The notes below the pieces were generated by a model. That model saw only the letters and a list, made by a program, of their open reading frames with translations, did not search any database and was not told the origin of the DNA. 64,000 nucleotides of DNA from Bacteroidia bacterium. Lineage in GTDB: Bacteria; Bacteroidota; Bacteroidia; J057. The translations under genes were made by a program, and so were the position numbers. The stretch is taken from contig JALEFZ010000052.1 of NCBI GenBank assembly GCA_022760475.1, positions 1 to 64,000 of the forward strand. The letters run 5' to 3'. How positions within the stretch are numbered: position 1 is the first letter of the stretch; every line of letters begins with the position of its first letter. Shown piece by piece: positions 43,502 to 51,863 of the stretch.

Positions 43502-44062
43502 ATGATTTTACCCATACTCAGCTTCGGTCATTATGGTCTCAGGGAAGAAACAAGGGAAGTGGAGAAGGATTATCCACAACTGAAAGAAATGATTTCGAAC
43601 ATGTTTGAGACCATGTACCATGCCAATGGTGTAGGACTGGCAGCTCCTCAGGTAAACATTCCTCTGCGCATTTTTGTGGTAGATGGCAGTCCACTTGATC
43701 CCATTGAAGATGAAAACATGGAAGGCTTCAAAAAAGTATTCATCAACCCGACAAAACTTAATGAAACGGGGGAAGAATGGCCTTATGAGGAGGGTTGCCT
43801 AAGCATTCCTGATATACGGGAGGATGTATGGAGGCCTGCAAATATACGACTGCGTTATTTTGACCAGGATTTTAATGAGCATGTAGAGGTCTTCAAAGGA
43901 ATGCAAGCCCGGGTAATTCAGCATGAGTATGATCACCTGGAAGGGGTATTGTTTACAGACTATCTCTCTGGCTTACGAAAAAAAATGGTAAAGTCGCGAC
44001 TTAACAAAATTTCGAAAGGTCAGATTAATGCCGAATACCCCATGAGGTTTCCTAAAAAATAG
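43502..44062 (+). CDS. def: Peptide deformylase
   Basis: A 186-residue metalloenzyme that removes formyl from nascent N-termini. All three motifs are present: GVGLAAPQ (43-50), EEGCLSIP (96-103, metal Cys99) and HEYDH (141-145, metal His141 and His145 with Glu142). The length is normal for the type common in Bacteroidota. It stands alone and is ended by a long hairpin. Confidence 0.95.
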   Translation: MILPILSFGHYGLREETREVEKDYPQLKEMISNMFETMYHANGVGLAAPQVNIPLRIFVVDGSPLDPIEDENMEGFKKVFINPTKLNETGEEWPYEEGCLSIPDIREDVWRPANIRLRYFDQDFNEHVEVFKGMQARVIQHEYDHLEGVLFTDYLSGLRKKMVKSRLNKISKGQINAEYPMRFPKK

Positions 44063-44080
44063 GCTTAGAATTATTTGATC

Positions 44081-44123
44081 AAATGCGATGAAAAAGCTTT
44101 TTCGGTTTTTTTCATCGCATTTT
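44081..44123 (+). terminator. Long terminator hairpin after def
   Basis: A perfect 15-bp stem AAATGCGATGAAAAA / TTTTTCATCGCATTT with a 12-base loop. The A-rich lower stem allows bidirectional use. Confidence 0.8.
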
Positions 44124-44233
44124 GATATTAACATATTTCTCAAAAATTGTTCATAATTATCAACATTACGTAATCGTTTTCGCCAAAATTGGAATATTCG
44201 TCAAAAAAAAGTCGTTTTTTTTCAATCTTTTAC

Positions 44234-44264
44234 TTGCGTTAACGGTAAATAAATACTAATTTTG
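44234..44264 (+). promoter_or_regulatory. Consensus Bacteroidota promoter
   Basis: TTG, 20 bases, then TAATTTTG, a perfect match to TAnnTTTG. The start point is expected near 44271, about 37 bases before the ATG of the 79-residue protein. Confidence 0.65.
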
Positions 44265-44307
44265 TTGTCACTTTAGGTTTAGTATGTCTTCAAATATCTG
44301 AGATTTT

Positions 44308-44547
44308 ATGAACGTGCAAGAGCTTCAGGCCAAAGTCCTGGCCACTAAGCAGTTTCTTGATAAAGAGATTGTTCGCAACAAAAGAGGAGAAACGTCTTTT
44401 CTGTCATTTAGAGAAATCGGAGATCGCATGGATATGATCCATGAGGCAGAGCGTGTAGGTGTTCGCAACCTTGGCGAAAGACAAAACCGCAAATTGACCA
44501 GGATGATCCGCCAACTCGAAGACATGACAAATGTCTCTATGAACTAA
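44308..44547 (+). CDS. Small basic helical protein, probably highly expressed
   Basis: A 79-residue, mostly helical protein with many Arg/Lys/Glu residues and no TM segment or signal. It has its own consensus promoter and a good terminator 25 bases after the stop, so it is a compact single-gene unit. No known domain; a role in nucleic-acid or ribosome binding could be guessed from charge but is not shown. Confidence 0.7.
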   Translation: MNVQELQAKVLATKQFLDKEIVRNKRGETSFLSFREIGDRMDMIHEAERVGVRNLGERQNRKLTRMIRQLEDMTNVSMN

Positions 44548-44571
44548 GGGCATTAAGATGGCAAAAAGAAA

Positions 44572-44601
44572 GGGGAGGCAAGAAGGCTTCCCTATTTTTT
44601 T
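44572..44601 (+). terminator. Rho-independent terminator
   Basis: GGGAGGC / GCTTCCC (one G-U pair) with a 6-base loop, then TATTTTTTTGG. It separates the small gene from nuoA. Confidence 0.8.
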
Positions 44602-44658
44602 GGCTTTTAATCAGATATGTAGATAAATTGCATCCAGATAATATGCAAAATCGATTTT

Positions 44659-45045
44659 ATGCTGTTGCTTAACTCTAGTGTAGCTAATTATTTGCCAATC
44701 ATTTTTATGCTTCTCGCCGCTGGCGGAACGGGCTGGTTGTTGGCAAATCTATCCCGATGGATGGGACCTCTTCGCCCCAACAACAAAAAGGGAGGAGCAT
44801 ATGAGAGTGGTATGGACCCTGTGGGAAGTGCGAGGGAGCGTTTTTCGGTAAAATTCTACCTTGTCGCCATGCTATTCATCCTTTTTGACATAGAGGTAGT
44901 ATTCATGTATCCATGGGCGGTACAGTACAAGCAATTGCTGACCACTTACGGAATTTTCCCATTCATTGAGATGATGGTCTTTGTATTGATTCTTTTTGTG
45001 GGATATATCTATGTATTCAAAAAAGGAGGCCTGAACTGGGGCTAA
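44659..45045 (+). CDS. nuoA: NADH-quinone oxidoreductase subunit A
   Basis: A 128-residue, three-TM complex I subunit. Conserved parts are the loop GGAYESGMDPVGSARERFSVKFYLVAMLF, shown in pieces as YESGMDP and RFSVKFYL, and FILFDIEVVFMYPWA. NuoA lies beside the quinone site in the membrane arm. It is followed 71 bases later by nuoB. Confidence 0.95.
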   Translation: MLLLNSSVANYLPIIFMLLAAGGTGWLLANLSRWMGPLRPNNKKGGAYESGMDPVGSARERFSVKFYLVAMLFILFDIEVVFMYPWAVQYKQLLTTYGIFPFIEMMVFVLILFVGYIYVFKKGGLNWG

Positions 45046-45116
45046 TCAGCAACATTATTTTTCTTAACTGGTTGTAAATATTGCAGGCTAAACCTCCTGC
45101 CAAGAATAAAAGACTT

Positions 45117-45599
45117 ATGGGAATAGAAAAAGCAATTGCGAAACAAGGATATCTGCTTTCTTCTGTAGACTTTTTGACCAACTGGGCCAGGTCCAACTCT
45201 GTGTGGCCTATGCCTATGGGACTTGCCTGCTGCGCAATTGAGATGATGGCCATGGCTGGCCCTCAATATGACGTTTCCAGGTTCGGAAGTGAGGTATTCC
45301 GTTTCTCCCCTCGTCAGGCTGACTTGATGATCGTAGCAGGATGGACTACCTACAAAATGTCTCACGCCATCAAGCGTATCTGGGACCAGATGCCAGATCC
45401 AAAATGGTGCATCGCCATGGGCGCATGTGCATCTACCGGAGGTATGCACCGTGTGTATGGAGTGGTGCAAGGGGTGGACCAGTTCCTGCCCGTAGACATC
45501 TACATTCCAGGTTGCCCTCCAAGACCAGAGGTCGTGATTCACGCATTGAATACCATTCAGGAGAAGATCAGGACTGAGCACTCTGTGGTGCAAGACTGA
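45117..45599 (+). CDS. nuoB: NADH-quinone oxidoreductase subunit B (N2 cluster)
   Basis: 160 residues from ATG 45117; an in-frame TTG at 45081 would add 12 residues. The N2 [4Fe-4S] ligands are all present: Cys38-Cys39 (GLACCAIEM), Cys104 (MGACASTGG) and Cys133 (PGCPPRPE). NuoB passes electrons to quinone. A terminator closes the unit after nuoB, so nuoC-N must lie elsewhere. Confidence 0.95.
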   Translation: MGIEKAIAKQGYLLSSVDFLTNWARSNSVWPMPMGLACCAIEMMAMAGPQYDVSRFGSEVFRFSPRQADLMIVAGWTTYKMSHAIKRIWDQMPDPKWCIAMGACASTGGMHRVYGVVQGVDQFLPVDIYIPGCPPRPEVVIHALNTIQEKIRTEHSVVQD

Positions 45600-45619
45600 T
45601 CGAAAGATATATATTGGAC

Positions 45620-45653
45620 AGCCCGGAAGTGACGCGCTTTCGGGCTTTTTTTG
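45620..45653 (+). terminator. Rho-independent terminator after nuoB
   Basis: AGCCCGGAAG pairs with CTTTCGGGCT (one G-U pair) over a 7-base loop, followed by TTTTTTTG. Confidence 0.85.
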
Positions 45654-46083
45654 TGTCGGATTTGGCCGCTGGCCAGGATAATGAGACCTAGACATTCTCA
45701 GGGTAAACCCCCACCTTAGGTAGAAACAACTTCCCTCGAAAGGAATTTCAAATCCAAGCAAAATGCCATCTGGAGGAATGAGGCGATAGCCAAATGACGA
45801 AAGATCTTGCCTTCCTATTCCCTGCAAGCGGAAAACCATTCAAACATTAAAATTTACAACTCTAAATACATTCCTGCCCATTTAAACCGCCAACTTATTT
45901 CAATTCGGAATAATATTTAATTTCAATCAAACGTTTTTACAATCGAATAATCCCTAAACACATTTATTGGTTTAATGCTAAAAGGCCTAGGATAATTACA
46001 CCCTGCCCTAAAAAAGTTAAAACTTTTGGTAAAAATTTTCGTTTTTACCATTATATTTAGCAAACAAATTAAGCCACTGATTC
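45654..46083. other. Non-coding region left of the AT-rich island
   Basis: No credible gene between the nuoB terminator and the first small gene at 46084. Composition becomes AT-rich from about 45850. The last 60 bases hold an operator-like palindrome (46028-46049). Confidence 0.5.
46028..46049. promoter_or_regulatory. Operator-like palindrome
   Basis: GGTAAAAA-TTTTCG-TTTTTACC is a perfect 8-bp inverted repeat. It sits just ahead of a TATATTTAG element and 35 bases before the first small gene. This is a position where a repressor would act. Confidence 0.5.
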
Positions 46084-46233
46084 ATGAAAGATCCAAAAAA
46101 TCCTGAATTAATTCCATTCGCACCCATCCTTGCAGACATTACTCAAGAGCTAGAAACCCTTCTAAAGAACATTAAGTCCAAAGAAAACAAGAAGGGGATT
46201 CAATCTGTCAAGAAATTAATTGAGAAGTTATAG
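46084..46233 (+). CDS. 49-residue helical protein
   Basis: ATG 46084 to TAG 46231-46233, sequence beginning MKDPKNPELIPFAPIL with a C-terminal helix QELETLLKNIKSKENKKG. It resembles the next small protein in size and helix pattern, suggesting a related pair. No family recognised. Support comes from the operator-like site upstream and regular codon use. Confidence 0.5.
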   Translation: MKDPKNPELIPFAPILADITQELETLLKNIKSKENKKGIQSVKKLIEKL

Positions 46234-46261
46234 TTCTTTAAATCTTACTAAAAAAATTGTC

Positions 46262-46447
46262 ATGCCAAATATTCCAGGCAGTAATAAAATAATTAGAGAT
46301 GCGCTAAAAGAGATCAAGGGCAAGGTTACTACCGAAATGCGTAGACTCAAATCTTTATCCAAAGAAGAAATCAATCATGGTGATTTAGAGAGGAGCATAA
46401 AACAAATCTCCGCCAGTTTTGATTCTATTATTAATAGTCTGAGATAA
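46262..46447 (+). CDS. 61-residue helical protein
   Basis: The start is set at ATG 46262 (MPNIPGSNKIIRDALKEIKG), 28 bases after the previous stop; a longer frame overlaps it. The protein is basic and helical with no TM. It ends 28 bases before the end of the convergent EAD-like gene. It could be an antitoxin or accessory partner of that gene, but only position suggests this. Confidence 0.5.
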   Translation: MPNIPGSNKIIRDALKEIKGKVTTEMRRLKSLSKEEINHGDLERSIKQISASFDSIINSLR

Positions 46448-46475
46448 TCCCTTTTAATTCTAGGGATATAGAATT

Positions 46476-47249
46476 TCAGAAAGGATCTTTTTCAAAAGCT
46501 TTCAAGTAATTGATAAGTTCCTGCTCTGCAGGTTGGGTTAACTCACTTTTATCTATTACTTGAAGGTTTATAATTTTTAAAGCGAGGCCTTTAAAAAGCT
46601 CTCGATATACATGTACATATTCTTGTCTATAGATAATATTTCTTTCTTCGATATACTTTTCAATACTTTCTGAGTTTAAGTTGACACTAGGATTTTGCAT
46701 ACAATCCAAAATATGGTCTAAAATACATAGAAAGTATTCACGAGGATCCTTCTCAACTTGTTCAAAATATAATGGAAAGGAAACTTTAACATCTTCGATT
46801 ACAGACTGAACCAGTTCTATTTTCTTTGATTCTAGCCACTTACCTCCCACCCATCTATTTGACCGACTATCAAGACCCACACGAACTTTTTCCCAGGAGA
46901 TAAAACCCTTCCCTGTTACTTCCTCAGTTTTATCAATAATCTGCGAGAAATTTTCTTCAAGGATTAGAGAATCAACCTTAAATCCTTTATCGTCTTGTAG
47001 TTGATTTAATAAGTTTAGAAGGTCATCTGTAAGTTGGTTGTACCCAAGATTAGCTTCGCTTTTACTAATAATATGTCTTACTTCTTCTGACTTTAACTGG
47101 TGAAATCTTCTGGAAATAGCACTTGCCAATTTCCCATACTCAGATCCTCTATCAAAGATAAAAAGGCTTAAAAAGTCTTTAATACCTCCTTCAAGGTCAT
47201 TAACATCAATTTTATCTCTAATCTCATTTAGCTTTTCCAAAGTAGACAT
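46476..47249 (-). CDS. Protein with N-terminal effector-associated-like domain
   Basis: 257 residues. The first about 85 residues (LNEIRDKIDVNDLEGGIKDF ... SAISRRFHQLKSEEVRHIIS ... LLNLLNQLQ) follow the pattern of small helical effector-associated domains (EAD11-like). Those domains recruit effectors in bacterial conflict systems. The rest is helical, with SRNRWVGG-like and EYFLCILDHILDCMQN segments; no nuclease, protease or TM motif was recognised. It lies alone in an AT-rich island, convergent with two tiny genes. The EAD call is by eye and moderate. Confidence 0.6.
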   Translation of the reverse strand: MSTLEKLNEIRDKIDVNDLEGGIKDFLSLFIFDRGSEYGKLASAISRRFHQLKSEEVRHIISKSEANLGYNQLTDDLLNLLNQLQDDKGFKVDSLILEENFSQIIDKTEEVTGKGFISWEKVRVGLDSRSNRWVGGKWLESKKIELVQSVIEDVKVSFPLYFEQVEKDPREYFLCILDHILDCMQNPSVNLNSESIEKYIEERNIIYRQEYVHVYRELFKGLALKIINLQVIDKSELTQPAEQELINYLKAFEKDPF

Positions 47250-47684
47250 ATCGCCGACTCTATTTATCCAAGTTAGGCCTTAATTAAGTATTCCGGCCAA
47301 TTATTATCCTTAAAATATTACCGGATCAATTACTTTCTTTACTAGAAAATCACGTATAATCTTAATATGTGTAATATAAAGATATATTGCAATATTCATT
47401 GACCTATAAATTAATAAATTTCCTGACTTTTTTTAGTTAAAACGCAATTACCCAGGCTCTAAAATACTCCGAGAATCTTCTTACCATAGAGGAATTAGAT
47501 CCTTCGCTAACTAGCTCAGGATGGCTATTTGCATTGCCCTAGTTGCACAAGAAAAATAGCATTGAACTGGATAACTTAGCAGAAGATCTTAATCCAAAGC
47601 AATCTCCTCCCACCTTTTCCACTCTGCCAAAATCTTGCTAATTTACCAGTGCTTAAGTACACAAACACACCTAATCTACGATTT
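47250..47684. other. Intergenic region with a possible decayed ORF
   Basis: No intact gene. From about 47445 to 47640 one plus-strand frame reads NAITQALKYSENLLTIEELD ... SSGWLFALP, stop, LHKKNSIELDNLAEDLNPKQ. It is a 60-codon protein-like stretch broken by one TAG and lacking a start. It may be a remnant of an unknown gene. The left 150 bases are very AT-rich and probably hold the promoter of the EAD-like gene. Confidence 0.35.
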
Positions 47685-48479
47685 ATGGATATTGGAACCA
47701 TACTAAACCTGGCGTTTACCCTCCTGATGCTGGTCATGCTTCAGGCCGTACTGGGATTTGACAACCTGCTTTATATTTCGATTGAATCCAGGAAAGCACC
47801 CCAGGAAAGGCAAAACTTCGTGCGCCAAATGGGAATCGGTATCGCCATCGCCCTGAGAATTATCCTATTATTCTTTGTAGTACAGCTGGTTAAGGCATTT
47901 GAAGAGCCCTTTGCCCACTACGAATGGCCTGGAATATTCAAAGCTGCTCCAAACGTTGAGTCCATCATCGTGCTACTTGGAGGCGGTTTTATCATCTATA
48001 CTGCGATTAAGGAAATCTGGCACATGATGGCCATGGAAGAACACGAGAACGCTGAAGGTAAACAAACCAAATCCGAAGGCGCTGTCATTGCCATGATCGT
48101 CCTGATGAACATCGTCTTTTCCTTTGATTCCATCCTGTCTGCCATGGCACTTACCGACAACATCTACATTATGGCAACCGCCATCGTGATCGGAGGAATC
48201 CTGATGATCGTCCTCTCCGACAGGATCGCCAATTTCCTCGCCAAGAATAAAATGTACGAAGTTCTTGGACTCTTTATCCTCTTCCTGGTAGGCATCATGC
48301 TCGTCTCCGAAGGAGGGCACAAAGCGCACCTGGAGTTCTTCGGCTATGAGATTACCGCCATGAGCAAGGCAACCTTCTATTTTGTACTGATCGTACTGGT
48401 AATTGTAGATGTCGTTCAAAGCAACTACCAGAAAAAACTCCTGAAAGAAAAAGAACAGATGAAGCAAGGACATTCTTGA
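47685..48479 (+). CDS. TerC-family integral membrane protein
   Basis: The start is set at ATG 47685, giving 264 residues with seven or more TM segments. Both TerC acidic motifs are present: LQAVLGFDNLLYISI in TM1 and IVFSFDSILSAMAL in the middle. The family is linked to tellurite resistance and, more generally, to manganese efflux or metal loading of exported proteins. It is a single gene with a terminator. Confidence 0.9.
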   Translation: MDIGTILNLAFTLLMLVMLQAVLGFDNLLYISIESRKAPQERQNFVRQMGIGIAIALRIILLFFVVQLVKAFEEPFAHYEWPGIFKAAPNVESIIVLLGGGFIIYTAIKEIWHMMAMEEHENAEGKQTKSEGAVIAMIVLMNIVFSFDSILSAMALTDNIYIMATAIVIGGILMIVLSDRIANFLAKNKMYEVLGLFILFLVGIMLVSEGGHKAHLEFFGYEITAMSKATFYFVLIVLVIVDVVQSNYQKKLLKEKEQMKQGHS

Positions 48480-48498
48480 TACGTCCTTGCCAAAATAG

Positions 48499-48533
48499 AA
48501 AAAGCCCCGAAAATTAAATTCTGGGGCTTTTTT
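48499..48533. terminator. Bidirectional terminator
   Basis: AAAAAGCCCC / GGGGCTTTTT, a 10-bp stem with a 14-base loop, T-rich on either strand. It lies between terC and the convergent 490-residue protein gene. Confidence 0.85.
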
Positions 48534-48546
48534 CCATAAAACTACC

Positions 48547-50019
48547 TTAATTCAGTAGAATCTCTCCAAGTTTCATAAAGGGACTGTTATCCGTCGGACT
48601 AAGCACATCTACCATGAGGCTAATTTTATCCCTGTCAGCTGTTCCTTCAATAAGAACTTGAAGCCCTTCCAGCTTTTGCCACTCTTGCCCATAAACGGTA
48701 GCAAGCAGTGGCCAAAACTCCTTATCCACTCTCCCTTGAATCCACTTGCCCGGTTCTATACTCAGTTCGGAAATGAGATTCAGGTACTCGTTTATGTAAC
48801 TGACCGTATCAGGTTCATATATAACATGAGACTCATTGACCTCTTTGCCATCCCGCTCCGCCAACTCAATAAGTTTGACAAAAACTTCCTGATCCAGCAA
48901 ATCAACCAAGGCCATGTGTGATCCTTTTCTCTGGATAAAACCCGTCTCCACCAATGAATCCAGGCATACCTTGGTATTTTCCAAGTCAATACTTTGAAGG
49001 CTCGCAATCCAGTTGATGGTTTTCTTCCTGATGCTTTTTTGTACAGGTATTCTCTCGAAATTATCATCATATTCATAGGTAATGAGGCTACTTACCCTTG
49101 AGCCTGTATCCAAAACAGCTAAAGCTACATTCCCCTCAAGCATTTTCATCCATCTGTACAAGACAGAATTCTCGTAACCCAATTGGTCATCGAATTGGAG
49201 GTAATCATAAAATTTCAATGGGTCGATCGAAAAATGAAAGCTGGCAGGAAATTCAGATCCTTGAGCTTCCCTAAAAAGCCTACCCTTTGCCCAAGAACTC
49301 AAATCTATCCCATCTTTGCCTTCCAAGTCCAGTTTGACCTGCAGCCCGTCATTGGTCAGGTGGGCCTCAATCCAGGCATCTTTAAAATAGGAAGTATCCA
49401 AAGACAGGTATTGAACATCTATCCAGGCAAATACTTCAGAGTTTTTCCTTAGATCTCTTTTTTTAGAGGAAAATGTAGATGAACCAGGATTCTTGAAAAC
49501 TATATCTAAGTCATTTTTGAAAACCTCCCTTCCCTTTATGGGTAATATCAACAAGGCCTCAGCATTCCAAGCCAGGGCCAATTCAGAAGTCTCCGTTCGC
49601 AGGTAGCGATAGCCCTCAGCCAATTGAGGAATCTCTTCAAAACGCCTCGTTAATAATTCTTCTAGGCCAGCAGAGTCTTTTACAGCCAACAAAAGGCTAC
49701 CTTGACCAAGCTCAGTTCCATACATAAACAAGGGAGACTCCCAGAGATCGAGTATGCCCAAGCCACTATTGTCCTCCCCTCCTCCAAACTCAACACCGAA
49801 AACCTCCTCCGCTTTCTCAAGCAATTGATCAAACCTTTCGCCATCACCAAGCTTGGCCTTGGCTATTTGCTTGCCAATCGCAGTTCCATTGATAGAAGCC
49901 ACTACCAGAGTTCCTTCGGGTATGTACTCATATAGTACGCCCGAAGGCCTGGGCCAGAAATACCAAAGTAATCCCCCCACCAAAAGCAGGAGGATTACCC
50001 ATATTTTCCAGGATCTCAT
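48547..50019 (-). CDS. Membrane-anchored protein of unknown function (last gene of three)
   Basis: The start is set at ATG 50019 (MRSWKIWVILLLLVGGLLWY), one base after the upstream stop, giving 490 residues. An N-terminal TM anchor (about 5-22) is followed by a large extracytoplasmic domain: VLYEYIPEGTLVVASINGTA, then alternating strands and helices. This opening (P.gT..v..iN) recurs in the upstream neighbour (VPKEAMFIAEFNLGKM), so the two are probably distant paralogues. It is reminiscent of DUF3352/DUF4836-type proteins, but not assigned. Confidence 0.65.
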   Translation of the reverse strand: MRSWKIWVILLLLVGGLLWYFWPRPSGVLYEYIPEGTLVVASINGTAIGKQIAKAKLGDGERFDQLLEKAEEVFGVEFGGGEDNSGLGILDLWESPLFMYGTELGQGSLLLAVKDSAGLEELLTRRFEEIPQLAEGYRYLRTETSELALAWNAEALLILPIKGREVFKNDLDIVFKNPGSSTFSSKKRDLRKNSEVFAWIDVQYLSLDTSYFKDAWIEAHLTNDGLQVKLDLEGKDGIDLSSWAKGRLFREAQGSEFPASFHFSIDPLKFYDYLQFDDQLGYENSVLYRWMKMLEGNVALAVLDTGSRVSSLITYEYDDNFERIPVQKSIRKKTINWIASLQSIDLENTKVCLDSLVETGFIQRKGSHMALVDLLDQEVFVKLIELAERDGKEVNESHVIYEPDTVSYINEYLNLISELSIEPGKWIQGRVDKEFWPLLATVYGQEWQKLEGLQVLIEGTADRDKISLMVDVLSPTDNSPFMKLGEILLN

Positions 50020-50020
50020 A

Positions 50021-51850
50021 TCAGTCTTTATCTTCTTCTGGCATGAGCATTTCTTCATCCTGGTATTTCTTTGCACGACGCGAAGTTGCCAGGAAGGCGT
50101 CATTTACCAGATTGGCCATTTGATCCAGCGAATTTTTACCATTGTCTACCATCTTCAATGAGACAAAAGACTTGAAAGGGTCTTTTCGCTTGTAATTTCT
50201 ACTCCAGAGCTCATCCATATTTGCCAACATCAAGTCAAACATTTCCTGGGTTTTAGGATCTTGCATGCTCTTCCCAGGTAGTTTCTTTACAGTGGAGAAG
50301 ATATTCTGGAAATCAACATAAACAACCTGATTGCTCTTTCTCATGGCCTTGCGGTGTTTCTTTTCAATCATTTCGGCCTTCTCATATCCTGTACTCAGTT
50401 TGTTTTGAATGAGGTCTGCATTGTTAGAGATAAACAGGATTCCGTTTTGCACCGCCATCATCATGTCCATGCCCATTTTTTCCTTCACTGTCGGAATGGA
50501 ATAATAAAGACCTTCATTAGCAAATAAGGCTTCTCCTCCCTTTCTGTCTGCCGGAATTCTGGACAGTGCATCAAGGATCTTACGCATATCCCCCTCCCTT
50601 TTGGTAGAAAGCATAAAGGTAAATTCTGGCAGCATGTCCTTTTTTGTCCTGATTACTTCCTCTCTTTCAAATGTAGAGTCATTATAAATGTAGGAAGTGT
50701 ATTCCCTCTCATACTCCTTAAGCCCCGTGAATGCAAACATCATGTCGCCAGGGACCAATTCCGCGATGGCCTCTTCGTCAATAAAAATATCGAGGATGTC
50801 AAAAAGTGAAGAACCAAGTCCTGAAGGAAGTTGGGGAAAAGAATCCAAAAGAGGTGTCAGGTATTCCCTGTAGGCCTTCCCGGCATTGTAGGAATTGGCG
50901 GCAAAAGAAGCATAACCCATCAGATCATCCTGCTTCACATATCGAGAAAACTTCTTGTTGATCCTGGCTTTGGATACATCTTTGACCATTTCCATCATCT
51001 TTTCATTACCAAATGACTGGAAATCAAGCACCATCTCTCCATTGGCCAGCTTGATGGAACCTGTATTGTAGCTCTTTTTTGTCATGGACTCAATCTGTTG
51101 GTAGAAGCCCTTCAACATAGGGTTTCGCCTAATCATGCTCTTGTAAGAGCCCAAACCAATGGCAGAATTCATCCAAAGCCCTATATCTCCATCTTTTTTA
51201 TAATAGGTTTTGAAATCTGAATTGGTGCTAATGCTATTGATGCCAGAAAGAGCCATGATCTCAGCGATTTTTGCCTTACTGGCAATTTTTGCCTTCTTTT
51301 GGCGGTCCTGGTAGGACTCGCCAGGATCAATACCCATGTAGTCGGTAGATGGCATATCGCCAAAAAGCAGTAAGAAATTATTGTTGACGGCTCCAACCAC
51401 ATCCAGGCTATCGCCATAATAACTGTATTTCTTCTCTTCGATTTCGAAGTAATTTCCTGTCGACTTCAGGCTGAATTTACCTTCAGTCGCGTCTGACAGG
51501 CTTTTCATTTTCTCGATATCCTTAACCGAAATAAGCAGGGAAAAATAGTTGATCGTTTCTCCTGTGCCATAAAATAGCACTGCCTTTTGCTTGGTATCAA
51601 TGCCAAATTTTCCTGGATTTTTGATAAATGCAGGAGCTTTCCTTACAAAATCCTGAACAAAGGCTAAAGCTCCTAGGCTATCCAGGCTGGTCTTTTTATC
51701 CATTTTGCCCAGGTTAAACTCTGCGATGAACATGGCCTCCTTAGGGACATGGTTCATCAAATTTTGGCCAAATAGAGCCTGAAAGGATAAAAATAAGACA
51801 ATGGAAGTAAGGAGTTTCTTTAAAATAATTGGGGTTGTGTGTAACATCAT
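50021..51850 (-). CDS. Secreted protein of unknown function (DUF4836-like)
   Basis: 609 residues with a signal peptide (about 8-29, ending SFQALFGQ). The mature part begins NLMNHVPKEAMFIAEFNLGK and continues as repeated alpha/beta units: KAVLFYGTGETINYFSLLIS, KYSYYGDSLDVVGAVNNNFL and so on. It ends in an acidic MLMPEEDKD. The layout resembles Bacteroidota DUF4836 proteins, whose function is unknown. It lies between a lipoprotein gene (13 bases upstream) and the anchored paralogue (1 base downstream). Confidence 0.65.
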   Translation of the reverse strand: MMLHTTPIILKKLLTSIVLFLSFQALFGQNLMNHVPKEAMFIAEFNLGKMDKKTSLDSLGALAFVQDFVRKAPAFIKNPGKFGIDTKQKAVLFYGTGETINYFSLLISVKDIEKMKSLSDATEGKFSLKSTGNYFEIEEKKYSYYGDSLDVVGAVNNNFLLLFGDMPSTDYMGIDPGESYQDRQKKAKIASKAKIAEIMALSGINSISTNSDFKTYYKKDGDIGLWMNSAIGLGSYKSMIRRNPMLKGFYQQIESMTKKSYNTGSIKLANGEMVLDFQSFGNEKMMEMVKDVSKARINKKFSRYVKQDDLMGYASFAANSYNAGKAYREYLTPLLDSFPQLPSGLGSSLFDILDIFIDEEAIAELVPGDMMFAFTGLKEYEREYTSYIYNDSTFEREEVIRTKKDMLPEFTFMLSTKREGDMRKILDALSRIPADRKGGEALFANEGLYYSIPTVKEKMGMDMMMAVQNGILFISNNADLIQNKLSTGYEKAEMIEKKHRKAMRKSNQVVYVDFQNIFSTVKKLPGKSMQDPKTQEMFDLMLANMDELWSRNYKRKDPFKSFVSLKMVDNGKNSLDQMANLVNDAFLATSRRAKKYQDEEMLMPEEDKD

Positions 51851-51863
51851 TTATAATTGATTA

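Noticed and set aside
45042-45839. 265-codon minus-strand ORF
   Set aside because: Antisense to nuoB and its terminator. The composition is that of a reverse-complement shadow (many His, Arg, Cys, Trp).
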